A stretch of 19,391 nucleotides of DNA from an uncultured Eubacteriales bacterium (lineage in GTDB: Bacteria > Bacillota > Clostridia > Saccharofermentanales > Fastidiosipilaceae): the NCBI GenBank assembly GCA_902373515.1, contig CABKML010000024.1:1-19391 (forward strand), written 5' to 3'. A program made the position numbers and the translations under genes. This document shows, piece after piece, positions 8,401 to 15,025 of this stretch (its first letter is position 1; each line of letters begins with the position of its first letter). A model generated the notes under the pieces. The model was given only the letters and a program-made list of their open reading frames with translations. It was not told the DNA's origin and did no database searches.

Positions 8401-11400
8401 TAGGACGATTGGGCAAGGTCAATACCGGTAAGAGCGAAACGGGTGTAGAGGACGAAACAAAGGCGGATCCTATTTATCAAAATGCGACTGCCGAAGAGAA
8501 AAGAGCTTATGCTGACGCTTTGGCCAAGGCCAAACAATTGGCAGCCGATCCGAACGCTTCCCAAAAAGATGTCAATCAGACGGTTGAAGCTCTGAAGCAG
8601 GCGAAAGCAGCCCTGGACAAACGTGCTACCAATAAGCAAAAATTGGATTCCGGCATCCACCAAAGCTTCGACAATCCCGAACCTGACAATGAGTCAAAGC
8701 GCAGTGTTTTCTACAAAAACGCTAAAACCAAGGCGGATAACAACGATCAGGACGCAAAAACGGCCATCGATAATTACGATCAGGCCTTACAGGCGGCCAA
8801 AGAGCAGTTGAAAAACGACAAAGCGACGCAGAAACAGGTGGATGAAGCTTTGCAGAAGTTGCAGGATTCCGAAAAAGTTCTGCATGAAAAGTATCAGACG
8901 AATGTCAACGATTTAACTAAAGCTTTGGCGGATAACGTTACGAATTATTTGAATCCGGCTTATTTCAACGCCTATAACAAAGCCCAAAAAGGTGATGAAC
9001 AGGCGAAAAAGGATTTCCAAGCCTACAATGAAGCTTATCAAAAAGCCAAGGCTTTGAAGAAAAAGTTGGAACAAATGCAGCAAACGCCGGCCCAAGCTCC
9101 GACGCAAGAGGAAATTGATGCGGCGAAGAAGCAACTGAACGATACAAGAGCAATAATCGATAAGTATTCTACAGATGATAAAGACTTGCAGAATGCAGTT
9201 GATGACGATACTACAGTGCAACAAACTCCTGCTTATAAAAATGTAACAGCATGCAGTAACGATAATTCGGATCCTGAGGCTAGTGAAAAAGCCAAACAGG
9301 TGCTGGAGCGTTATGAGAATGCGCTGGAGCATGCCCGGGCAGTTTTAGGCAATAAATTGGAAAAGGATATATACAAGAGCGGAGACAAGCAGGGGCAGGA
9401 AATCCCGACAAGCAATATCCCGAATAAGGACGGTGATGTTCTCGACCCGCATTATTTAGACGATATTCAATCGCATGCCAAGGGTGAAGCTTTGCAGGCG
9501 GACGTGGAAGCGGCGCTCAAAGAATTGCAGGAGGCGACACAGGCATTTGCTGCTTATAACACCGATACGCAGAAGCTGCGCGATTCTGTCAATAAGGATG
9601 ATCGGACGAAGGCCGGAGTAGGCTATAAAAACTCCGCCGATCCGAATAAAATCTTTACCAGCGGAGCTGACAGCGGCAAAGAAGATCCGTCGACCTATGA
9701 TCAAAGTAAAGCGTTGGCGAAAAAATATGACGAGGCTTTGGCTACAGCTAAAGTCGTGTTGAATAAGTCCGATGCTACTCAGGCAGAGGTCAATGCTGCT
9801 TTGAAAGCTTTGGAAGATGCCCGGAAAGATGTGGAAGGAAATGTTTCTTCGACCGCTGATTTGAAGGATTTAATCAATACAAACAACTTGGATGATATGA
9901 AAGATTCGCCGGCTTATCGGAATATGGCGGAGCAGAGCTTCAGAAAGCTTAAAGCTGACGGCAGCGGCTATGAGCCGGACACGGAGAAAAATGCCAAGGC
10001 GAAGGCGGCAAAGGAGAAATTTGATGCCGCTTATAAGCAGGCTAAGAAATTAATGGCCAAAAACGAAGATGAGCAGCCGGCAAATCGCCCGACGCAAAAA
10101 GAAATTAATGAGGCCTGGAAGGCGCTGAATGAGGCGGCGAAAGGTTTATCGGCGTTCAAAAATGAAGGTGAATTTGCAACCGATACGCAAAAACTGCAAG
10201 ATTTGGTGCAAAAAAGCGAGAGCAATGATCCGGCTACAGGTTTCCAAGTCGATCCGGCGTATTTGAATGCTTTGTATGACAAATCTAAATCGCAAGCGAA
10301 TCCTGCCGCATTAACCGCTTTTAATGATGCTTTGACGGCGGCGAAGAATTTGTTGGATTCGACCGGAAATACCTGTTCTGATACTATGTGCAGCAGAGCG
10401 TTGCCGTCGCAAAAAGCCGTCGATGAAGCTTTTGATAATTTGCAAGATGCGATCAAGGCGCTGAAAGAGCAGTACAAGACGAATACGGAGGCCTTGCAAA
10501 ACGAGAAGGACTATTGTAACGACAGCTTACCTGCTACACCGGAGTATAAAAACGCCGTGAAGGATCAAAGTCAGGAGGCCCAACAGGCAGTAGCGACATT
10601 TAACGAGGCTAAGCAGAAAGCGGACGAATTGCTTAACAATCCGAACGTGACTCAGGAAGCTGTAGATAAGCAATTGCAGGCTTTGCAGGCAGCACGTCAG
10701 GCTTTAGAAAAATATCAAACTGATGTTGAACCTTTACAGGCTGAAGTTGATGATAAAAACGGGCAGCTTAAATTTGAAGATTCCGTTCCTTATAAGAACG
10801 CTTTGGCGCAGGCACAGACAGCTCAAGGCGATGATGCTAAAGCCAAACTGGCGGATTATAATCAAAAATTACAGGCAGCCAATGATCTTATTCGGAAAGT
10901 AAAAGAACCGGATGCTAATTTGCCGGCAGATCAATGCCCGACCAATGAAGATGTGCAAAAAGCTTTGACAGATTTGCAGGCGGCAAAAGAGGCGATCGGT
11001 AATGCTTTCAAGACGGATATTACCGTTTTGCAGAAGGAAATTAATGATCAGGACGATACGGGTGCAGCTTATGTGCCGCAGTTTGCCGATACTGTTCAAT
11101 ATAAGAACTTATTGGCCAAAACTGTCGACGGGCAGAAGCATCCTGATTTGACAGCTTATGAGCAGGCTTTGCAAGTTGCCAACGATTTGATTAAGCAACA
11201 GCAAAAGCCGGCTGAAGGTCAACAGGGACCGACACAGGCGCAGGTTGATGAGGCCTTAAGTAAATTGCGGGAGATAAAATCTAAAATCAAGCAGAATCAT
11301 AATACGACGACAGTTGATTTGCAGAATGAAGTTAATACGGACGATGATTTCCAAAACAGCCCGACTTACAGGAATGCTGCAGCTGCTGCAGATCCGGCCG

Positions 11401-12077
11401 GCAAGCAGGCAATTAACGCCTATCAGCAGCAATTGCAGGCAGCGCAAGAACTGTTGGATCTCTTTAATAATCCGCAGACACAGGATGACAAACGCCCGAC
11501 GCAAGCGCAAATTGATGCAGCGTTGCAGGCCTTGAAGCAGGCAAAAGCTGTATTTGATAAGTATTCGACAAACGTTGCGGCTTTGGCAGCTGAAACGGCC
11601 AAGTCATCCGATCCGGCTGTTCAACCGCCGACTGCAGGCAGCTTTGAAGCAAGCGTGGAATTCAAGGATGCAAAAGACAGGAAAGATCCGGCTTCTCAAG
11701 CTTTGGTGCAAAAGTACGAAACAGCTTTGGCCAATGCGCGGGACATATTGCAGAAACATAAAGATCCTAATGCTTCAGCAAAAGATAAGCCGTCTCAGGC
11801 TGAGGTTGATGCGGCCCTGAAAGCTTTGCAGGAGGCCAAGTCGGCAATAGTTAATTCTTATACGCCGCCTTTTGTTGCTATCCCGGCATCTTTCTACGCC
11901 GAAGAGATTGCGCAACAGACAGCTGATGGCGGCAGCCTCCGTCAGGTTCACGGTGAACTTTTGAAAGGTAAAGTGGCCAAGACCGGAGAACAAGCCGGTA
12001 TGTTCAGTGGCTTAGGCGGATTAAGCGCTTTGTTGGGTATAGGTTTGGGAGCAGCGAAAAGGAGAAAAAGACGTTAA
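5424..12077 (+). CDS. Giant cell-wall-anchored FIVAR-repeat adhesin
   Basis: A 2217-residue surface protein. A basic N-region and hydrophobic segment (about 31-58) end in AVMA, predicting signal peptidase cleavage after residue 59. A Lys/Gln/Ala-rich linker (60-130) leads to a predicted beta domain (131-290). Two modules resembling the short Rib-type linker repeats of Gram-positive adhesins follow: one starts at DDPTALTEEQRNEI (about 425-500), the other at GYSQAELERMKDAI (about 505-580). A globular region of unknown fold spans about 600-795. Then come 14 FIVAR-like helical units (797 to about 2147), as in staphylococcal Ebh-type proteins. The protein ends in VAKTGE (2184-2189), a hydrophobic stretch and KRRKRR, a sortase-type signal. 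Likely role: attachment to host ligands or matrix. Start is ATG 5424 or ATG 5430; AGG (5416-5418) is 5 bases before the first, so 5424 is kept. Six scattered cysteines are unusual for such a protein. Confidence 0.93.
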   Translation: MVMSNSKLSKRNYKRRTDKATQSSSAQIKDAHKAAVLTVGAAGVLVGASLVFNPTAVMAENADQPVKPVKPQELKEQVQQQNVAAATSGSKVKVVDRQSQTEKAAASGSQDNKAAEDRATAPKNDATQADKTINISQQNKDKVPNMYSWGTADNVFSKDGNKLDVTINIAKPEEGKISRVVVFPAVNNDLTSKNIKNSIDYDSSDKDAHRNYSGVYAFTNNADGSACLKINENFRDGQIGAATKYAGNRNIAVYVTKMVNGKEQEVLLYRTNVWRAGTLVPPKSAGSIVLKYNEKLTADKLQEQLKEAAANQPTEADNNKTVNEQIVAASTAPKVGVTSKDKKFTNTPDKPEEKLPQSKYAYDQKATDAVNQVQKTETTVAGKQENTYATGTSTVNTNLVTDQGLKSPDIPVTVARYDDRIEKPVVDDPTALTEEQRNEIKQKLARLNKVATDAVQFDDQGNVTIKFQGVEESKLPKLKVSDLVIKRLQEKEIVVPAKDKATVIYNPIGYSQAELERMKDAIYQANKDNPNLHLTSKDQIKLSYVDGNTTVGKNIQGISNGMAENTITVEIKTDKAQVSFTSDVKNEKLTRLVDIRKDYDVSWTKQKMDGRESDEGFEWSEDHKTLIYRYDSSKAISFKSGEVLKLLQATAKKGNDGQPLVQGLRDLKGDEGRTLEREGRNGKPTKSHMHYVLDENDQPTGVLDLGVMGGPYWNGDPAVTNSDKDLGEKEAKVGKYTWDKEAQPIEVAAKDNQVFKARLFVAPYEMSYYTSLYGNPRNTTKAINVIFVPQTKNKKKDLAAAVDKYKLAEDTKKPTNSAYYNADQDKKDAYDQALKHAKEVLERQAIKGNDDDSKLSEQDKADIDNAAIKLHKAEQELNGQATDKADLQKSIDANGKRPEGSNPAVAGTVTAPEYQNVTDVVFLKPDGQPDTEKNNKAQQAKAKYDQALAAAKKINEDPNATQEETDKAKAELNAAREALKEFSTNKDKLNAALGRLGKVNTGKSETGVEDETKADPIYQNATAEEKRAYADALAKAKQLAADPNASQKDVNQTVEALKQAKAALDKRATNKQKLDSGIHQSFDNPEPDNESKRSVFYKNAKTKADNNDQDAKTAIDNYDQALQAAKEQLKNDKATQKQVDEALQKLQDSEKVLHEKYQTNVNDLTKALADNVTNYLNPAYFNAYNKAQKGDEQAKKDFQAYNEAYQKAKALKKKLEQMQQTPAQAPTQEEIDAAKKQLNDTRAIIDKYSTDDKDLQNAVDDDTTVQQTPAYKNVTACSNDNSDPEASEKAKQVLERYENALEHARAVLGNKLEKDIYKSGDKQGQEIPTSNIPNKDGDVLDPHYLDDIQSHAKGEALQADVEAALKELQEATQAFAAYNTDTQKLRDSVNKDDRTKAGVGYKNSADPNKIFTSGADSGKEDPSTYDQSKALAKKYDEALATAKVVLNKSDATQAEVNAALKALEDARKDVEGNVSSTADLKDLINTNNLDDMKDSPAYRNMAEQSFRKLKADGSGYEPDTEKNAKAKAAKEKFDAAYKQAKKLMAKNEDEQPANRPTQKEINEAWKALNEAAKGLSAFKNEGEFATDTQKLQDLVQKSESNDPATGFQVDPAYLNALYDKSKSQANPAALTAFNDALTAAKNLLDSTGNTCSDTMCSRALPSQKAVDEAFDNLQDAIKALKEQYKTNTEALQNEKDYCNDSLPATPEYKNAVKDQSQEAQQAVATFNEAKQKADELLNNPNVTQEAVDKQLQALQAARQALEKYQTDVEPLQAEVDDKNGQLKFEDSVPYKNALAQAQTAQGDDAKAKLADYNQKLQAANDLIRKVKEPDANLPADQCPTNEDVQKALTDLQAAKEAIGNAFKTDITVLQKEINDQDDTGAAYVPQFADTVQYKNLLAKTVDGQKHPDLTAYEQALQVANDLIKQQQKPAEGQQGPTQAQVDEALSKLREIKSKIKQNHNTTTVDLQNEVNTDDDFQNSPTYRNAAAAADPAGKQAINAYQQQLQAAQELLDLFNNPQTQDDKRPTQAQIDAALQALKQAKAVFDKYSTNVAALAAETAKSSDPAVQPPTAGSFEASVEFKDAKDRKDPASQALVQKYETALANARDILQKHKDPNASAKDKPSQAEVDAALKALQEAKSAIVNSYTPPFVAIPASFYAEEIAQQTADGGSLRQVHGELLKGKVAKTGEQAGMFSGLGGLSALLGIGLGAAKRRKRR
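7812..11868 (+). repeat. Array of 14 FIVAR-like repeat units within the adhesin gene
   Basis: Units begin at a recurring D/K-L-x-x-x-V/I turn and have the pattern xYxNA...AYxxALxxAK...(P)TQxxVDxALxxLxxAxxAL...Y-x-T. Start positions are 7812, 8079, 8385, 8640, 8910, 9183, 9573, 9858, 10191, 10491, 10731, 11025, 11316 and 11580. Lengths run from about 80 to 130 residues, averaging about 97. The copies are diverged in both protein and DNA, so the array is old rather than a fresh tandem expansion. Unit 6 is the longest, carrying an insertion near 9350-9480. Each unit is expected to be a three-helix bundle, making a stiff stalk or binding array. Confidence 0.85.
11973..11990 (+). other. Sortase-type signal VAKTGE, giant adhesin
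   Basis: Encodes V-A-K-T-G-E, followed by a hydrophobic segment (GMFSGLGGLSALLGIGLGAA) and KRRKRR at the extreme C-terminus. This is the LPXTG-type layout with Ala in place of Pro. Confidence 0.8.
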
Positions 12078-12109
12078 GTTTCTGAAACTTTAATTATCTT
12101 CGCTTTCAG

Positions 12110-12141
12110 CGCAGCGTTCGTTTGAGGACGCTGCGTTTTTT
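12110..12141 (+). terminator. Intrinsic terminator of the giant adhesin gene
   Basis: CGCAGCGTTC (12110-12119) pairs with GGACGCTGCG (12126-12135) over 10 bp with one G-U pair, around a GTTTGA loop. TTTTTT (12136-12141) follows. It begins 32 bp past the stop codon and separates the adhesin from the next gene. Confidence 0.93.
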
Positions 12142-12197
12142 GTGTGAAGTGCCGGTTCAGTAAGACGCGGGCAGGCATTCGGTAAAAGTTTTATAAT

Positions 12198-12226
12198 TTG
12201 CTCTTTTAACAAATTTGTTATATAAT
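12198..12226 (+). promoter_or_regulatory. Sigma-A-type promoter with a palindromic operator in its spacer
   Basis: TTGCTC (12198-12203) and a perfect TATAAT (12221-12226) are 17 bp apart. The spacer contains TAACAAATTTGTTA (12207-12220), an exact 14-bp palindrome that ends directly at the -10. A regulator bound there would block RNA polymerase, so repression is the simple reading. It is placed to drive the 12285 gene and perhaps the surface-protein genes after it. Confidence 0.75.
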
Positions 12227-12244
12227 GCGATAAAAGTTGACGAT

Positions 12245-12255
12245 TTGTTAAACAA
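12245..12255. promoter_or_regulatory. Second palindrome, possible auxiliary operator
   Basis: TTGTTAAACAA is a perfect inverted repeat around a central A. It reuses the AACAA/TTGTT half-sites of the operator at 12207-12220, about 36-38 bp (roughly 3.5 helical turns) downstream centre to centre, in the leader of the 12285 gene. Confidence 0.4.
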
Positions 12256-12284
12256 TAAAAGATTTGTGGAGAGCGGAGGATTAT

Positions 12285-13013
12285 ATGGAAATAACAAGTT
12301 TGAGCTTAAGTGTACGTGATTTCGGCTGTAATGTGGTTTTCGCACCGGAATTGCAGAAACCGGTGGAGATTGTCAATTTTGCTGAATATTTCACGGTAAG
12401 CGTGCAGGATGGCAGACTGAAAATTGAGCAATCCGCACCGTATGTCCGTAAAGTTACAAACTTAACAGATTTTTTCACTTCTCGCCGGGTACTGATTCGT
12501 TTGCAACAATCAGCTTTTGAATTGCTTACGGTTAATTGTTGTGCCTATGTGCAAATCAACAAGCTGCAACTGCAGCAATGCTCCGTTAAGGCTGTTGCCG
12601 GCAGTGTCCGTTTACATGATTGCAAGGTGAATAAATTGCTGCTTAAAGGTAATGCTGCTTCTTTTAATTGTGAGACTTTGGGAGAAATGGAAAATGTTAA
12701 TGTTAATGTCAACCGCAGTTCCCTGCATTTCAGCGAGCTTTCTGTACGGGAAGCGGAATTTAACGGAGATTGTTCGGCTTGTAATTTTCATAATGTGCAG
12801 ATAACGGAAAAGTTGAATCTGGAGTTGTGCAACACTTCTTTTTCCTGGAATGATCCGCCGCAGGAAGCTAATGTTGATGTCAGTAATGATAATAGTGTCG
12901 TGCGCTATTATGGCCGCTTGTTACATTCCGGCAGGTCGACCTGTCAAAATGATGATGTTTTACGTTTGAATATCCGGAGTAACAATGTCAACAGTTCGGT
13001 GAAATTAGGTTAA
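12285..13013 (+). CDS. Cys-rich beta-strand-rich protein, DUF4097-like (uncertain)
   Basis: I do not recognise this 242-residue protein with certainty. It has no signal peptide and no membrane segment, and contains ten cysteines including CC and CSAC, so it is probably cytosolic. From about residue 75 on, short alternating hydrophobic strands recur (for example INKLQLQQCSVKAV, VNVNVNRSSLHFSELSV, KLNLELCNTSF), suggesting a right-handed beta-solenoid like the DUF4097 putative adhesin/GIN-type domains. Those proteins are often near regulatory or envelope genes, but their function is unclear. The frame opens with a TTG at 12264, but GGAGG (12275-12279) is 5 bases before the ATG at 12285. It sits between two surface-protein genes, with its own strong promoter and operator upstream. 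No clear terminator follows. Confidence 0.75.
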   Translation: MEITSLSLSVRDFGCNVVFAPELQKPVEIVNFAEYFTVSVQDGRLKIEQSAPYVRKVTNLTDFFTSRRVLIRLQQSAFELLTVNCCAYVQINKLQLQQCSVKAVAGSVRLHDCKVNKLLLKGNAASFNCETLGEMENVNVNVNRSSLHFSELSVREAEFNGDCSACNFHNVQITEKLNLELCNTSFSWNDPPQEANVDVSNDNSVVRYYGRLLHSGRSTCQNDDVLRLNIRSNNVNSSVKLG

Positions 13014-13072
13014 AATTTGCTCTTTCAGGTGCCGCAGGGGCGGGGAAGTCTTTGCCTGCAAGTCACATTGTC

Positions 13073-13102
13073 ACAAGCTTGTAATAGCTTAAAATCGATT
13101 TT
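13073..13102. promoter_or_regulatory. Two palindromes upstream of the 618-residue surface-protein gene
   Basis: ACAAGCTTGT (13073-13082) and AAAATCGATTTT (13091-13102) are exact palindromes, centre to centre 19 bp apart. They lie in the 134-bp gap before the gene at 13148. No well-spaced -35/-10 pair is evident: TTGCTC (13101-13106) lacks a good -10 partner. They may be operators of an undetected promoter. Confidence 0.35.
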
Positions 13103-13147
13103 GCTCTTACAATGACCTATATATTGAATTGAAGTAGGTTTGTCGGC

Positions 13148-15004
13148 ATGAATTTCAGGCAGAGTAATAAAGTTGCAGTTATTGTTTTAATCAGTTTTTT
13201 TGCGGTATTGAGCATTTCGCCATGTTTGTGCGCGGCAGCAACAGATCCGGGCGCTCCGGCAGTTCAAACGACAGGTGTTTTGCCTGCTGAACCGGCGGAT
13301 AATCTGGAGAAAAAAGAGGAAAATGATACTTTTATTACCTTTCACCGCAAGCAGGATTTAGCGGTTAAAAATCCATTCTCGGAGATTATTTCGGAGGCGG
13401 AAATTGAAGCGTTGGATGATAAAAAATATGAAGCAGCAATTACAAAGTTCTTTTTTACAAGGGATGGAGCGAATGCTCAACCTGAGCCTTTAACAAAGCT
13501 CGATATGCCGAAAGTCAAGGGAAAATTAACTGTATATATGGCGTTTAAGCATGCTGATGAGCATGGACGCCCGCAAGGTGTATTTGCTACCTGCGGTCAA
13601 AACAGGCACGTGCCTCCGTTGCAAGATGGCAGTATTTACGCCGGTTCGGATACTTTGACAAAATATGATACACAATCTTTCACTATGGAATTTAACGGAA
13701 AAGTTGTAGCGCAAAACAGCTTAAAGGCTGTACAAATAAATGTTGATACCTTTAAAAATAATGTATATATGAAAATGACATATGATGTTGATCCTGCTGC
13801 TGAACGTTTGCTTTTTAATTTGGGCTCTACAGGAACTGTAGGAGGATATACGCAGACCTTTATACATTTAGAGTTCAATCCGCCGACCAAAGCCACCTTC
13901 CATTTTGTCGACGATTTTGCTTACAGACACTTACAGAATTTGCCGCTTGCTGCCGCCCTGCCGGAAAGAGGCAACAGCGACAGACATCCGTTGTTAAGTG
14001 CGGAGGAAAATAAGAAGGGCACAATCTTATCGGCTCTGCCTTTCACACCTATCGCCGGTCTGCCCGATTTGATAACAGCACAGGATACAGGAATTGCCTA
14101 TTATATGAGAAATACATCCGGTGATGTCAAAACTCCGCTGCTGTCCTATGCCGGAGAGGGTAAGGCTGATGCATCCAAACATCCGACTTTAGAAGCATTG
14201 ACCGGGCAGCAAGTTCCGGGATATATCTATTATGCTAATGATATCGACAAGCCGGAGGGCGGTGTTTTTGCTGATAATAACGAGACTAAAGACAAGCCGG
14301 GCAATCATTATTTGTCTTTCGCTTACAAAATGAAAGACGGCAAGCCGGTAGAGCGCCTGACAAACAAGCATTACTATCTCACATATCGTGCCATACCGAC
14401 TAAAGTGGCAGTTCAACAATATGTGGAAGAAGACGGCAAAAAAAAGCCGATTACACAAGGTAAATACGATCTTTACCGCAAAGACGGCGTGAAAGAGACT
14501 TTGGTTTGTCGGAATACAGCTCTCAGTTCTGATTTTGCCCAAGACACGGCGCCGGACTTATCTGAGCTGGTAAATGTCGTGAAAAATACGGCTGCTTATA
14601 AGCAAGAGGGATATTATCAAACAGATAAAGGCTTGTATTTAATCCCGGGCGATTATATTTTACGGCAAACAGAAAAAGTCGCAGGTTATGCAGCGGTACC
14701 CGATCTTAAATTTACGGTTAAGCGGCAACTGCAAGCGGGGCAGCTCGGAGACTTAACCGGCGAGGAATCTACTTTGAAGACTTTAAGTGTTAAGTTGAAG
14801 AAAGAGACGCCGGCAGATTTACCGCGAGAGACTTCCGAAAAGACGCCGAAGCAGACGCTTTTGCCGGGAAATTACACAGCTGTTACAAGCGAAAAACGAG
14901 AGAATAAAAAAATTGTAGCCAAAACAGGGGAAACGGCAGAAGTCTTTAATTTCGGTTTATACTGTGTTTTAGGGGTGTTAGCGGCTTTGAAGCGCCGCAA
15001 ATAA
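13148..15004 (+). CDS. Sortase-anchored surface protein, new-looking family with a SpaA-like domain
   Basis: A 618-residue secreted protein. The signal peptide (about 1-31) ends in LCAAA; ISPC lacks an allowed lipobox residue, so it is not a lipoprotein. The central region (about 70-420) matches no family I know but is clearly paralogous to the minus-strand protein at 17428-19149. Shared stretches include NPFSEIISEAEIEAL, FHFVDDFAYRHLQNL, PGYIYYANDIDKPE and KHYYLTYRAIPT. A SpaA/Cna_B-like domain follows (about 430-527), with KYDLYRKDG near its start and YLIPGDYILRQTEKVAGY then FTV near its end. The catalytic Glu of isopeptide-forming SpaA domains is Gln507 here, so no isopeptide bond is expected. 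The C-terminus is VAKTGE (590-595), a hydrophobic stretch and KRRK. The ribosome site is weak (AAGTAGG, about 10 bases off). Likely first gene of an operon with 15026 and 16297. Confidence 0.88.
   Translation: MNFRQSNKVAVIVLISFFAVLSISPCLCAAATDPGAPAVQTTGVLPAEPADNLEKKEENDTFITFHRKQDLAVKNPFSEIISEAEIEALDDKKYEAAITKFFFTRDGANAQPEPLTKLDMPKVKGKLTVYMAFKHADEHGRPQGVFATCGQNRHVPPLQDGSIYAGSDTLTKYDTQSFTMEFNGKVVAQNSLKAVQINVDTFKNNVYMKMTYDVDPAAERLLFNLGSTGTVGGYTQTFIHLEFNPPTKATFHFVDDFAYRHLQNLPLAAALPERGNSDRHPLLSAEENKKGTILSALPFTPIAGLPDLITAQDTGIAYYMRNTSGDVKTPLLSYAGEGKADASKHPTLEALTGQQVPGYIYYANDIDKPEGGVFADNNETKDKPGNHYLSFAYKMKDGKPVERLTNKHYYLTYRAIPTKVAVQQYVEEDGKKKPITQGKYDLYRKDGVKETLVCRNTALSSDFAQDTAPDLSELVNVVKNTAAYKQEGYYQTDKGLYLIPGDYILRQTEKVAGYAAVPDLKFTVKRQLQAGQLGDLTGEESTLKTLSVKLKKETPADLPRETSEKTPKQTLLPGNYTAVTSEKRENKKIVAKTGETAEVFNFGLYCVLGVLAALKRRK
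14915..14932 (+). other. Sortase-type signal VAKTGE, 618-residue protein
   Basis: Encodes V-A-K-T-G-E, followed by a hydrophobic stretch (FNFGLYCVLGVLAAL) and KRRK at the C-terminus. Confidence 0.8.
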
Positions 15005-15025
15005 CTTGTTGCCCGAGGTGATAAA

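Noticed and set aside
7812..11868. FIVAR array as a CRISPR or recent DNA tandem repeat
   Set aside because: The periodicity is at protein level with variable unit length and diverged DNA, within one continuous reading frame.
13176..13240. Possible lipobox in the 618-residue protein (ISPC, or the following Cys)
   Set aside because: Pro directly before the Cys is not accepted by lipoprotein signal peptidase, and an ordinary cleavage site (LCAAA) follows.
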